Shown piece by piece: positions 25,484 to 33,817 of a stretch of DNA of 64,000 nt; the first letter of the stretch is position 1, and the number at the start of each line of letters is the position of its first letter. The notes beneath the pieces are model-generated. The model saw only the letters and a program-made list of their open reading frames with translations, was not told the DNA's origin and ran no database searches. A program made the translations under genes and the position numbers. The stretch spans positions 124,001 to 188,000 of the forward strand of contig JAVKFU010000020.1 in the NCBI GenBank assembly GCA_040223695.1. The letters run 5' to 3'. The DNA is from Deltaproteobacteria bacterium. Lineage in GTDB: Bacteria; Desulfobacterota_D; UBA1144; Nemesobacterales; UBA2774.

Positions 25484-26875
25484 ATGCCTTTGATTAGAGA
25501 AAAACTGATACCATTAGTCATAAGCCTGGGAATAGGACTAATTTTAATTTCTCCGTTACCGTACGGCAATGTTGAAATATGGTCCGTGTCCTTTTTTGAA
25601 ATAGTATCGTTTATGACATTCGGCGCGTGGCTAACAGGCAAAATATTAAACCGCCGAATAAGGTTGGTGCAATCTCCAATATACATTCCAATGGGGATTT
25701 TTTTTCTATTAATAATATTTCAAACCGTACCACTGCCGAACTTTATATTGAACATAATCTCACCCCACACATCAGTGCTTTGGCAGACAAAAGTCGAAGC
25801 CTTAAAACATATATACGGAAGCGACACCAATCTCTCCAATACAATAAGTCTCTATCCATTCGTAACACGAGAGAAGCTTCTTTTATACCTGTCGTATGCA
25901 GCCTTTTTCGTTGTAGTTGCGGACTACATACGCTCCACGGATCAAATTAAAAGATTCTTTTGGATTATTTTCACAGTCGCGATTACGGAGTCCGTCATAG
26001 GGCTTCTCCAATATATCGCAAGCGGCACAGAGGTGCCGGCGTCAGGAACCTATATAAACCCCAATCATTTCGCTTCACTTCTTATTGTTATTATTCCATT
26101 GTTTTTAGGATACATTCTTAATCTCGGCGCTAAACAGGGGAATCCCCGGAGCCGTTGGGAAAAGAAATTTAAAATTCACATTTCTTCTCAGCCAACTCTT
26201 CTTTTTGCAACTTCTCTAATGGCTCTAAGCCTGATACTTTCTCAATCCCGAGGAGCAATTCTCTCCCTTGTCGCCTCTATACTTTTCTTCTACGTAGTTA
26301 TTAACCGGAATAAAAAAACCGTGTCTGTAAAATGGCTGCTGGGACTCTTCTTCCTAGTAATTGTAGTGTATTCTCTATGGATCGGGCTGGATCCCGTAAT
26401 TGAAAAATTTTCAGCCTCCGAGAAAGATTTACCAAAACGTACGTATATCTGGAAAGACAGCGTCAATCTTATAAAAGACTTTCCGGTCTTCGGTACCGGC
26501 CTGGGAAATTTCAGTTTAGCTTATACGATGTACAAAAATGAGGCTTATTGGCCGCGCGTTTATGAGCACGCCCACAATGACTATATTGAATTTGCCGTCG
26601 AAACAGGCTTTATCGGTCTTATACTCATATTTTGGGCGATTATAGCATTTTATAAAGTCGCAATTAGCAGCCTGACAGAATTATCTCCTAACAGGGATCC
26701 GCTTAGGTTTTATCTATTTTTGGGATGTATAAGCGGGATGTTCGGATTGCTGATTCACTCTATAACGGAATTTAATTTCCAGATTCCGTCGAATACTTAC
26801 TACTTTATTTTTCTCCTGGGGCTATCAAGCAGCTTACTAATCCGGCTTAAGAAAGGGAAGACCCACTCCGCCTAA
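25484..26875 (+). CDS. O-antigen ligase/polymerase family membrane protein
   Basis: 463 residues, about 11-12 hydrophobic helices, with the Wzy_C domain. The conserved late loop FGTGLGNFSLAYTMYKN...YEHAHNDYIEFAVETGFIG is visible (positions about 340-380) and contains the HNDY/E signature of O-antigen ligases. Such proteins transfer or polymerise undecaprenol-linked glycans at the periplasmic face. It ends the first plus-strand block; the gene on its far side is convergent. One of two such proteins in the locus (other at 42344-43795). Confidence 0.88.
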   Translation: MPLIREKLIPLVISLGIGLILISPLPYGNVEIWSVSFFEIVSFMTFGAWLTGKILNRRIRLVQSPIYIPMGIFFLLIIFQTVPLPNFILNIISPHTSVLWQTKVEALKHIYGSDTNLSNTISLYPFVTREKLLLYLSYAAFFVVVADYIRSTDQIKRFFWIIFTVAITESVIGLLQYIASGTEVPASGTYINPNHFASLLIVIIPLFLGYILNLGAKQGNPRSRWEKKFKIHISSQPTLLFATSLMALSLILSQSRGAILSLVASILFFYVVINRNKKTVSVKWLLGLFFLVIVVYSLWIGLDPVIEKFSASEKDLPKRTYIWKDSVNLIKDFPVFGTGLGNFSLAYTMYKNEAYWPRVYEHAHNDYIEFAVETGFIGLILIFWAIIAFYKVAISSLTELSPNRDPLRFYLFLGCISGMFGLLIHSITEFNFQIPSNTYYFIFLLGLSSSLLIRLKKGKTHSA

Positions 26876-26917
26876 GTCAGACCGCAACACTCTATGGATG
26901 CACGGTGAAGTTATAAC

Positions 26918-27979
26918 TCAAGCTCTAACGAATTTCTTATCGTCAGCTCTTGTTCTCGCCTCCGCCTGTCTGTAGAGACAATCTCTCAAACCCGATTCTG
27001 AAATGTAACCCATATTGATCAAAATCTTCCCGATTTTGCCGCCTTTCCCCTTTTGGTACTCTAAAGCTTTTTCCAGCTGTTCATTAGTAATCACATTTGC
27101 GGCCAGCATTATCTCACCAATAAAATTGGATTTTTGATAGTTATTGCTAAACCAGTTAGCGCTTGAATTCACTGTAACCTGCATGTTCAGGAAATCCTTC
27201 AGCTTTTCTTTCGTGATATAACCCTTTTCAATCAATATCTCCCCGATTTTGCCGCCCCATTTTTCCTGATACAGAAGTGCTTCCCTAAGCTGTTCTTCGC
27301 TTATTACTCCCGCTTCCAAAATCACCTGTCCTATTAGTTTATCTATCCTCTTTTCCTCGCCTTCCCAACTAAATGTGAAAGTGAACCAGAATGAAGCAAT
27401 TATGAGTTTCAGATCCAGCAAAAAACTTTGATTGCAAATATAGAGTATGTCGTAGCGAAGCTTATTTTTCGGATGTGTATTGTAGTGTCCGTAGACCTGA
27501 GCTATACCGGTCAATCCGGGTTTAACTCGCAGCCTGTTCTCAAATCCCGGTATTACTTTACTTATTTCATCGAAAAGCTCGGGCCTTTCTGCGCGCGGAC
27601 CGACAAAACTCATTTGACCGGCTAAAATATTGAATAGCTGGGGTAACTCATCCAGCTTTGTTTTTCTTAGAAAGCTCCCTACCCTGGTTATTCTGTAGTC
27701 TTTTTTGTAGGCCCATACAGGACCCGTGTTTACTTCCGCGTCCTTTATCATGGATCGGAACTTATAGATTTTGAATTTTTTACTGCCCTCGCCTAATCTC
27801 GTCTGTGCGAAAATAATCGGCCTTCCGTCTTCAAGGTAAATTGCGATTGCAACCGCAACCCATATCGGCAAAGAAATAATCAAACCCAGTAAAGACAGCA
27901 AGAAGTCAAAAGGTCTTTTTAAAAAAGGGCCTTTTACAGGGTTTAAATCAACTTCTGCCTGACTATAGTTATCATCCAT
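26918..27979 (-). CDS. Initiating sugar transferase fused to tandem MshEN-like (c-di-GMP-type) modules
   Basis: 353 residues. Residues 20-200 are a polyprenyl-phosphate sugar-1-phosphate transferase: one helix (FLLSLLGLIISLPIWVAVAIA), KFRSM, GSFLRKTKLDELPQL, MSFVGPRAERPE, VKPGLTGIAQVYG and KLRYDILYI. Normal members stop there. Here about 145 residues follow, with two copies of a repeat: IGQVILEAGVISEEQLREAL..GGKIGEILIEKGYITKEKLKDFL (from about 215) and IGEIMLAANVITNEQLEKAL..GGKIGKILINMGYISESGLRDCL (from about 286). This is the paired pattern of the GspE/MshE N-terminal (MshEN) domain, several of which bind c-di-GMP. It reads against the flanking plus-strand genes and has its own sigma-54-type promoter. 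Ligand binding is inferred. Confidence 0.85.
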   Translation of the reverse strand: MDDNYSQAEVDLNPVKGPFLKRPFDFLLSLLGLIISLPIWVAVAIAIYLEDGRPIIFAQTRLGEGSKKFKIYKFRSMIKDAEVNTGPVWAYKKDYRITRVGSFLRKTKLDELPQLFNILAGQMSFVGPRAERPELFDEISKVIPGFENRLRVKPGLTGIAQVYGHYNTHPKNKLRYDILYICNQSFLLDLKLIIASFWFTFTFSWEGEEKRIDKLIGQVILEAGVISEEQLREALLYQEKWGGKIGEILIEKGYITKEKLKDFLNMQVTVNSSANWFSNNYQKSNFIGEIMLAANVITNEQLEKALEYQKGKGGKIGKILINMGYISESGLRDCLYRQAEARTRADDKKFVRA

Positions 27980-28039
27980 TGTTTATTTCACGCAACTCGG
28001 TTTATTTTACTCTACCGGCCTTCCTACACTCAACATCAA

Positions 28040-28138
28040 CTCTGTAAACTCCGGAAAACCTTCCCTGCGCCTCGTTCCCGAAATATCTTACCAATAAAAC
28101 GGTTAGAAGCCCCGTCATTAATACATACGTTTACAGAG
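28040..28138 (-). other. Long-range base-paired element in the sugar-transferase leader
   Basis: On the predicted mRNA the leader has CUCUGUAAAC (28129-28138) and, 79 bases later, the exact complement GUUUACAGAG (28040-28049). This 10-bp closing stem encloses smaller hairpins (for example ACGG/CCGT and GGAA/TTCC). It starts about 25 bases after the predicted sigma-54 start and ends 60 bases before the start codon. It could be a structured regulatory RNA; it does not match GEMM-I, and no family is assigned. Confidence 0.4.
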
Positions 28139-28173
28139 GAAGTCCGGATTAATGAACCTCATGTCAATTATAA

Positions 28174-28189
28174 TGCAATAATTATGCCA
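28174..28189 (-). promoter_or_regulatory. Sigma-54 (-24/-12) promoter for the sugar transferase
   Basis: On the minus strand TGGCATAATTATTGCA matches TGGCA-6-TTGCA at all ten core positions with the exact GG-to-GC spacing required by sigma-54. Predicted start about 28163, leaving a leader of about 184 bases before the ATG at 27979. No activator gene is in the window. Confidence 0.7.
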
Positions 28190-28639
28190 ATAAGGTATAT
28201 CACCCTAACCCACTTATTTTATAACATATTATACTATACAACCAAAATTCGTATACAAGATTTGTACTTGCGGAGAAGAATTATCGACACTTTTTGTTAG
28301 AATACTAACAATAAAAAAGCCCGATGCGGTCCTCTCCCCGAAAAATTGATCCGAATTAAACAGCGAAGCGAGTTCTATATTAGCAAACCACGTTCATTTT
28401 TCGACATGCCGAGTAAGATATACCGAAATTGTGGAGCAGAGCTATTACCGGTGGATGAAAAAATATGCAGGTATCATGTCCTCTGAGACAAACGGTCTCA
28501 AACAGCTTGAAGGAGCTTGTGGCTGATCTGTCTTTGAATAAGGAGATATGTTGCCTGAAGTGCTCGGTCATACCTGAGCACCCGAAAAAACCGGATTTTC
28601 TCACTCTATTTGATACTAAGTTTGAGATGAAGCTTACTT
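28190..28639. other. Intergenic region with no supported gene
   Basis: About 450 bases between the sigma-54 promoter and the kinase stop. The only coding hint is a 26-codon plus-strand frame at 28406-28486, MPSKIYRNCGAELLPVDEKI and on, which resembles the start of a zinc-ribbon (xxCGAELLPVDEKIC). It ends at once, and no continuation in another frame completes the ribbon, so it is at most a remnant. The rest is AT-rich. Confidence 0.5.
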
Positions 28640-29725
28640 TTAGAAGTTATGGCTTAAGGAGCTATGGCTGGCGTTGTTTATTTGTAGTGATTTATCCTGG
28701 TCCGCGGGCAGTGTGATTATAAACTTCGTTCCTACTCCTACTTCACTCTCACAAATAATCTCACCATTATGCTCGTTTATTATATGCTTTGAGATTGATA
28801 GTCCGAGGCCCGTTCCCTTACCCACAGGTTTAGTAGTGAAAAATGGGTCAAATATTTTATCTATTTTTTCTTTCGGTATACCGTCACCGTTATCCTCAAA
28901 CGTGATTTCGATGTTGTCACCCTTGTGCTTTATATAAATTTTGACGTCTTTTCCATCGCTCCTCTCCAGCGCGTCTATCGCATTTGACAGCAGGTTTGAA
29001 AATACTTGCATGATATGTGTGGGCTTAATCCAGATTTCCAATTTGTCATCATCTATTTGCTCTATAATGTTTATGTTGTGTTTCACAATACGAAAGTTAA
29101 TTAACTCCAGAACCTTGTCCAGAATCTCGGAGCAACATACTCTTCGAAGCTCATTAGTTTGATTCCCGTTATAGGAAAAAATCAGAAGATTTTCTATTAT
29201 ACTGATGCAACGACTTGTTGCTTCTTCAGCAATTTGAAGATATTTATGTCTTTTGTCATCTTCAGAAGTTACTTTAAGACTCATTTCTATAAAGTTAATA
29301 ATTGCCGTTAGCGGATTGTTTAATTCATGAGCGACACCAGCAACCATAATTCCAATCGCGCTCATCTTCTCCGATTGAATCAGCATTTGGGTTGTTTGTT
29401 TTAAATGCTCTTTTTTCTCTTTTAATTCTCTGTTTTTATTAGAAAGTGATTTTTCCGTCCTGATTCGCTCTTGGATCTCTCTTTTCAGGGATTGATTAGC
29501 TCTCGTTAATTCGAGAGTTCGTTCTTTAACCAGATCTTCCAAATTTTCGTTAATCTCGATTAATTCCTTTGAGCTTAGCTCGAGTGAACGCTCCAGCATT
29601 TTACGGTCTTCATCAGCCTGGCGATAGGTTTCTCTAACCGTTTCAACAAATACTCTCAAATCCTCCGGAATTGAGGCCGAATCGCCGAAGTGTTTTTTTA
29701 TCTGACGTTCAAACAGTTTAAGCAT
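28640..29725 (-). CDS. Sensor histidine kinase without own sensory domain, partner of FIST protein
   Basis: 361 residues, no membrane helix. N-terminal LKLFERQIKKHFG and a long coiled coil to about residue 115, then HisKA with phospho-acceptor His133 in AHELNNPLTAIINF, and HATPase with N-box (LLSNAIDALERS), G1 (DNGDGIPKEKIDKIFDPFF) and G2 (GKGTGLGLSISKHI). The H-box and catalytic domain are of the NtrB-like class that usually pairs with sigma-54 activators. It starts 8 bases after the FIST gene on the same strand, so the FIST protein is the probable sensor. No response regulator lies nearby. Confidence 0.92.
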   Translation of the reverse strand: MLKLFERQIKKHFGDSASIPEDLRVFVETVRETYRQADEDRKMLERSLELSSKELIEINENLEDLVKERTLELTRANQSLKREIQERIRTEKSLSNKNRELKEKKEHLKQTTQMLIQSEKMSAIGIMVAGVAHELNNPLTAIINFIEMSLKVTSEDDKRHKYLQIAEEATSRCISIIENLLIFSYNGNQTNELRRVCCSEILDKVLELINFRIVKHNINIIEQIDDDKLEIWIKPTHIMQVFSNLLSNAIDALERSDGKDVKIYIKHKGDNIEITFEDNGDGIPKEKIDKIFDPFFTTKPVGKGTGLGLSISKHIINEHNGEIICESEVGVGTKFIITLPADQDKSLQINNASHSSLSHNF

Positions 29726-29733
29726 TTATTTTT

Positions 29734-30873
29734 TTATCTCTCCGATAGTGTAGTAATTGTCATGGTTTGATTATGTAACTCACACTTGCAGGAAGAATTA
29801 AGCGGCGATATTTCGCCGTAAGAATAAAATCCGGAGAGCACGGTGTTTTCTCCGAGTACGTTACGCACTCCCTCTACCTCTTCATCTATCCTTTGCTTAA
29901 GAACCATTTTCCTCCCGACGCAGCTTATCAAAAGAGCCAGGTCAGGCGTCACAGATCCTACTGACTCATAACTTGTCTGAGCCGCCGTGGACGCGCCGCC
30001 TATAAGCCTGTCGAAATTTGCCTTCATCAAACGCGCATACGTACCTTCAGGCACATCACCCGCAAACGTCATGCTATCGTCAGTTTCACTTATACCGAGT
30101 ATTGTGCGAACAACCCCTATCTCACTATCCTTACTTCGCACTTCTAACGGAAAGAGTAATGCGCTCGACGGGAGACCTTCAGCGTGGTCTCCCAAATATC
30201 TTTTATAAAGCTCCAATGCCGATTTATTATCCACCTCATACAGGATGTTTCCGTTTGATTTCGTGATTAACCTCTCCGGGCCGAACGGATCCCAGCCGCC
30301 CAGAGAACCGAAACCTACTTTTAGACCGCTCCCGTATAGTCCCAGAACCGCAATCGTATTACTTTCAGCTTTACCGTCCCACACGACAACTGTCTCCTTA
30401 AAATTCAACCCGTCTCCCGACAGACCCCCCGTTATCGACACCCCCTCGGGTATGTGTTTCGAGATTCCCCTTACAAGTTCACTTCCGTTAACTTTTACGC
30501 CTTCGGATAATACGAGTACGTGAACCAGTCCTTCTTTTTTAAGAGACCTGCCTAAACATTCGCCCGCTTGAAAACTGTCCTTTGTTTTACTTAGCCTGAT
30601 GCAGGTTCCGTCAAATGTCGAATCTTTAAAATTTAAAGCAGTCATCACAAGGGAATTGTCCGATACCTCTGTGCCGAAAATCTCTCCGGCTGTTGAACAT
30701 CCGAAGATATGGGAATCGGGATAAGTCTCCCTCACAAGATCAACATTTTTTTTATCTTTAAGCAATGAAGTGCTTCCGAATAAAAGAACCAGTTGCGCGG
30801 AATGGCCTAACTCTCCGGGCGGTACCGGCTCCCATTTTTTTCCTTCAGTCCATCTGGCTTGTTCAACTCGCAT
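29734..30873 (-). CDS. FIST sensory-domain protein
   Basis: 379 residues with FIST N and C domains and nothing else. Motifs: LVLLFGSTSLL, YPDSHIFGCSTAGEI, VSITGGLSGDGL (FIST_N), then NKSALELYKRYLGD and RLIGGASTAAQTSYE, LLISCVGRKMVLKQRIDEE (FIST_C). FIST domains are thought to sense small ligands such as amino acids and are normally fused to kinases, GGDEF or chemoreceptor domains. Here it is a separate cytosolic protein co-transcribed with a kinase lacking a sensor. ATG at 30871-30873, GGGGA 8 bases before. A sigma-54-type promoter lies about 120 bases upstream. Confidence 0.9.
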   Translation of the reverse strand: MRVEQARWTEGKKWEPVPPGELGHSAQLVLLFGSTSLLKDKKNVDLVRETYPDSHIFGCSTAGEIFGTEVSDNSLVMTALNFKDSTFDGTCIRLSKTKDSFQAGECLGRSLKKEGLVHVLVLSEGVKVNGSELVRGISKHIPEGVSITGGLSGDGLNFKETVVVWDGKAESNTIAVLGLYGSGLKVGFGSLGGWDPFGPERLITKSNGNILYEVDNKSALELYKRYLGDHAEGLPSSALLFPLEVRSKDSEIGVVRTILGISETDDSMTFAGDVPEGTYARLMKANFDRLIGGASTAAQTSYESVGSVTPDLALLISCVGRKMVLKQRIDEEVEGVRNVLGENTVLSGFYSYGEISPLNSSCKCELHNQTMTITTLSER

Positions 30874-30994
30874 TTTCTTGTCCCCATATTTGCATATTGC
30901 TCCTAAGCGTAGCTGAAAAAGAAATTATACAAAGCCCTTATAAAATAATTAAAAACCTGCACGCTTCAAAGTAATGCTATGTGTCCATAGTAAT

Positions 30995-31010
30995 TGCAAT
31001 TTTTATGCCA
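30995..31010 (-). promoter_or_regulatory. Sigma-54 (-24/-12) promoter for the FIST-kinase operon
   Basis: Minus-strand TGGCATAAAAATTGCA has all ten core bases of TGGCA-6-TTGCA at the right spacing. Predicted start about 30984, leader about 111 bases. With this kinase of NtrB type, the operon may be part of the sigma-54 circuit it helps to drive. Confidence 0.7.
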
Positions 31011-31521
31011 TTCATCCAGTGAAACTAAGTATCTATCATTATTGTGATTTTAATATTTCAGATAATTACTGATGTTTAATTATGAATAGATAGTGACAAT
31101 TTTTGTCGTTGGGACAGTTGTTTTACCCCGAAAGGCTATACGGACTCAAGTGGAACAGTACGCTTACTTACCGTTATATTGTTTTCTTTCCTAATCTCTC
31201 CAGTCGCTTCGTTTGAAGTACTGTCCCCATCTATCTCAAACAGGCTACTGGATAATCCGGGCAATTAACACTCTAACTGTATTTGCCTTACGTATTCGCC
31301 GCGCGAGTCTGATACGGTTCTGCCGAATACAGACCTTGATTTGGATGCGTCTATCTCGTTCAATACTCCCACTTCATTTAGTTTTTATATAAGATTTTAA
31401 TATCTCATTCCTACCAGACCGTTAAAGGAGAGCGCTGTACGATCAGCCCCGCGCTCTCTCAATAAAGAAACTCAAAAGACTTTATATAACGGCATTTAGT
31501 ATTATAATTATAAGAGAATAG
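31011..31521. other. Intergenic region, no intact gene
   Basis: About 510 bases between the FIST promoter and the ABC-transporter promoter. It holds an 8-bp perfect hairpin, GAGAGCGC (31428-31435) with GCGCTCTC (31451-31458), not followed by a T-run on either strand. A minus-strand open stretch (31265-31384) of about 39 codons ends in GEYVRQIQLEC; it has no start signal and may be a gene fragment. Nothing else was recognised. Confidence 0.45.
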
Positions 31522-31549
31522 TTGACTAATACCCTGTTAGCACTAAATT
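31522..31549 (+). promoter_or_regulatory. Sigma-70 promoter for the ABC export and glycosyltransferase operon
   Basis: TTGACT (31522-31527), 16-base spacer, TAAATT (31544-31549). Start near 31556, followed by GGGAG at 31585-31589. It supports a translation start upstream of the first conventional start codon of the permease. Confidence 0.5.
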
Positions 31550-31597
31550 TTTGAACATGTCTTAATAGTTGTTAGGTAATACGCGGGAGATCCACGA

Positions 31598-32479
31598 ATT
31601 AATAATTCAACTGACGCAGAGTCAATAGAAAATTCCGACAACAAATCAGATTCAGAACAGAGAAAGCCCTTTGCTGTAAGAGAGGCTCAAACCGGCATAT
31701 CTTTGAGGCTGGGGGAGCTCTGGGAATACCATGAACTGATTTATTTTTTAGTATGGCGCGACCTCAAAGTGCGGTACAAACAAACTGCGCTTGGGGTAGC
31801 TTGGGCGATTCTCCAACCCTTTTTAACCATGGTGGTATTTACGATATTCTTCGGCAATCTCGCGAAGGTTCCCTCAGACGGAATACCCTACCCTATATTT
31901 TCGTTTGCCGGACTTTTGCCATGGCAGCTCTTTGCCAACGCTCTGACAAATTCAAGCAACAGTCTCGTAAACAACAGTAATCTGATAACAAAAGTCTACT
32001 TTCCGCGATTGATCATGCCTTTATCCTCGGTAGTCGGCGGACTGGTAGATTTCTTTTTAGCGTTTCTAGTGTTGATAGGAATGATGTTTTACTATGGGAT
32101 AACACCCACGTACGGAGTATTGATGCTGCCTCTCTTCATATTACTGGCGATTGCGACGTCTTTTGCGGTGAGCCTCTGGCTGTCCGCCCTGAATGTGCAA
32201 TACAGGGATGTACGGTACACAATTCCTTTCCTGACGCAATTCTGGCTCTTCATCACGCCCATCGCGTACCCGAGCAGCCTGGTTCCCGAAAAATGGCATT
32301 TTATCTACGGACTCAATCCGATGGCGGGAGTGGTTGAGGGTTTCCGCTGGGCACTGCTGGGAAAATCAAGCGAAACAGGCCCCTTGTTAATAATATCGGT
32401 AATTATCGTTATATTGCTGCTCGTTGGCGGTCTGATCTATTTCAGACACATGGAAAAAACGTTTGCGGATGTGGTTTAA
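31598..32479 (+). CDS. ABC-2 polysaccharide export permease (Wzm-like), probable AUU start
   Basis: Six-helix ABC-2 permease: the amphipathic ELWEYHELIYFLVWRDLKVRYKQT, then helices, with the family KVYFPRLIMPLSSVVG and GLNPMAGVVEGFRWALLG. The first ATG/GTG/TTG codon in frame is a TTG at 31703, with no Shine-Dalgarno, and it cuts into the conserved leader. The frame is open further upstream and codes a plausible polar N-terminus (REAQTGISLRLGELW). ATT at 31598-31600 has GGGAG 8 bases before it and follows a promoter, giving 293 residues. The AUU start is inferred; a base error of an ATG is an alternative. It exports glycans with the Wzt protein 2 bases downstream. Confidence 0.85.
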   Translation: MNNSTDAESIENSDNKSDSEQRKPFAVREAQTGISLRLGELWEYHELIYFLVWRDLKVRYKQTALGVAWAILQPFLTMVVFTIFFGNLAKVPSDGIPYPIFSFAGLLPWQLFANALTNSSNSLVNNSNLITKVYFPRLIMPLSSVVGGLVDFFLAFLVLIGMMFYYGITPTYGVLMLPLFILLAIATSFAVSLWLSALNVQYRDVRYTIPFLTQFWLFITPIAYPSSLVPEKWHFIYGLNPMAGVVEGFRWALLGKSSETGPLLIISVIIVILLLVGGLIYFRHMEKTFADVV

Positions 32480-32481
32480 AA

Positions 32482-33756
32482 ATGAATAACACGGCAATCA
32501 GAATTAACGGCATAGGCAAAGAGTACAAGATAGGGAAAAAGCAAGAATACAGGACTATCCGCGATACCATATCGGACATTTTTATGAGAAACCTGAACAG
32601 GCTGCCTTTTTATTCAAACAAAGAAACAGACGACGCGCCCGGCGGTTCCTCCAAATCTTTCTGGTCACTCAGAAATATCTCTTTTAATGTCGGGGACGGA
32701 GAGATTATCGGAATTATCGGGCGCAACGGAGCAGGAAAAAGCACGCTTCTTAAAATAATTTCCGGCATAACCGATCCGTCCGAAGGCAGAATCGAGATTT
32801 TCGGCCGTATCGGTTCCCTTTTAGAAGTCGGCACCGGCTTCCATCAGGAGTTGACGGGCAGGGAAAATATATATCTAAACGGCGCAATACTCGGCATGAA
32901 AAGACTTGAAATAGACCGTAAGTTCGATGAAATTGTAGCTTTTTCGGATATAGAGGAATTTATAGATACCCCTGTTAAACGCTACTCGAGCGGTATGCGG
33001 GTCCGTTTGGGCTTCTCAGTCGCGGCTCATCTGGAGCCCGAAATCCTTCTCATAGACGAAGTGCTTGCGGTAGGTGACGCCGCCTTTCAGAAAAAATGCC
33101 TGGGCAAGCTGGACAACGTAGCAACCTCAGAGGGCAGGACCGTCCTGTTCGTAAGCCACGACATGACCGCTATTCTCTCTCTGTGCCATAAAGCCGTATT
33201 ACTGGAAAACGGGCAATTGAGCTTTGAAGGCTCGACTGACAAGGTGGTGCAGCAGTATCTGCAAAACATGAGTTCCACTTACGAGACCCCCCTTGACCAA
33301 AGGGAAGACCGCGGCGGGAATCAGAGTATAATCGTAACTTCGCTTAAGATCGAGAACGCCGAGGCCGGAAAACCTATTCGACCCGGCTCTAAATTGGCAA
33401 TAGAGATCGGATACCGGAGCAGGGACAAAATACTTTATCCGCATTTTTTGGTAAAAATAAGAGACTTCAGGACACGCGCGACTATACTACGGCTCGATAG
33501 CGATATGACGAATGGACTGCCCGAGGTACTTCAGCCCGAGGGTGTTGTTAAATGTTTAACCGACGAAATATATATGACACCCGGGCGGTGCACCGTGGAT
33601 ATTGAAATAAAGAAAGGGATGGTAACAGCTGACAGAATCGAATATGCGGGATATTTCGACATCGAAACCGAAGACCTGTTCGGGTCCGGCAAAATTCCGT
33701 CACGTAATCAGGCCATGTATCTGGCGAAATATAAATGGTCGATAGAAAACGATTAG
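32482..33756 (+). CDS. ABC polysaccharide export ATPase (Wzt-like) with carbohydrate-binding tail
   Basis: 424 residues. ATPase at about 1-250: Walker A GRNGAGKST, the Q-loop region LEVGTGFHQELTGRENIYL typical of O-antigen exporters, signature YSSGM, Walker B ILLIDEVLAVGD, switch His in FVSHD. The C-terminal 160 residues form a Wzt_C-like beta-sandwich (SIIVTSLKIENAEAGKPIRPGSKL, TPGRCTVDIEIKKGM) that in the family recognises the polymer end. Starts 2 bases after the permease stop. Confidence 0.95.
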   Translation: MNNTAIRINGIGKEYKIGKKQEYRTIRDTISDIFMRNLNRLPFYSNKETDDAPGGSSKSFWSLRNISFNVGDGEIIGIIGRNGAGKSTLLKIISGITDPSEGRIEIFGRIGSLLEVGTGFHQELTGRENIYLNGAILGMKRLEIDRKFDEIVAFSDIEEFIDTPVKRYSSGMRVRLGFSVAAHLEPEILLIDEVLAVGDAAFQKKCLGKLDNVATSEGRTVLFVSHDMTAILSLCHKAVLLENGQLSFEGSTDKVVQQYLQNMSSTYETPLDQREDRGGNQSIIVTSLKIENAEAGKPIRPGSKLAIEIGYRSRDKILYPHFLVKIRDFRTRATILRLDSDMTNGLPEVLQPEGVVKCLTDEIYMTPGRCTVDIEIKKGMVTADRIEYAGYFDIETEDLFGSGKIPSRNQAMYLAKYKWSIEND

Positions 33757-33817
33757 CCAGACAAGGGGAACGTATAATACAGCAACAAATAAATTCATGC
33801 GTTCTACTAACAAATAG

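Noticed and set aside
28406-28486. 26-codon zinc-ribbon-like start
   Set aside because: Stops after one half of the ribbon and does not resume convincingly in another frame.
31265-31384. Minus-strand 39-codon stretch ending GEYVRQIQLEC
   Set aside because: Looks protein-like but has no start codon with a ribosome site and no family match; kept only as a note in the intergenic entry.
31428-31458. GAGAGCGC/GCGCTCTC hairpin as a terminator
   Set aside because: No T-run on either side and no gene ends beside it.
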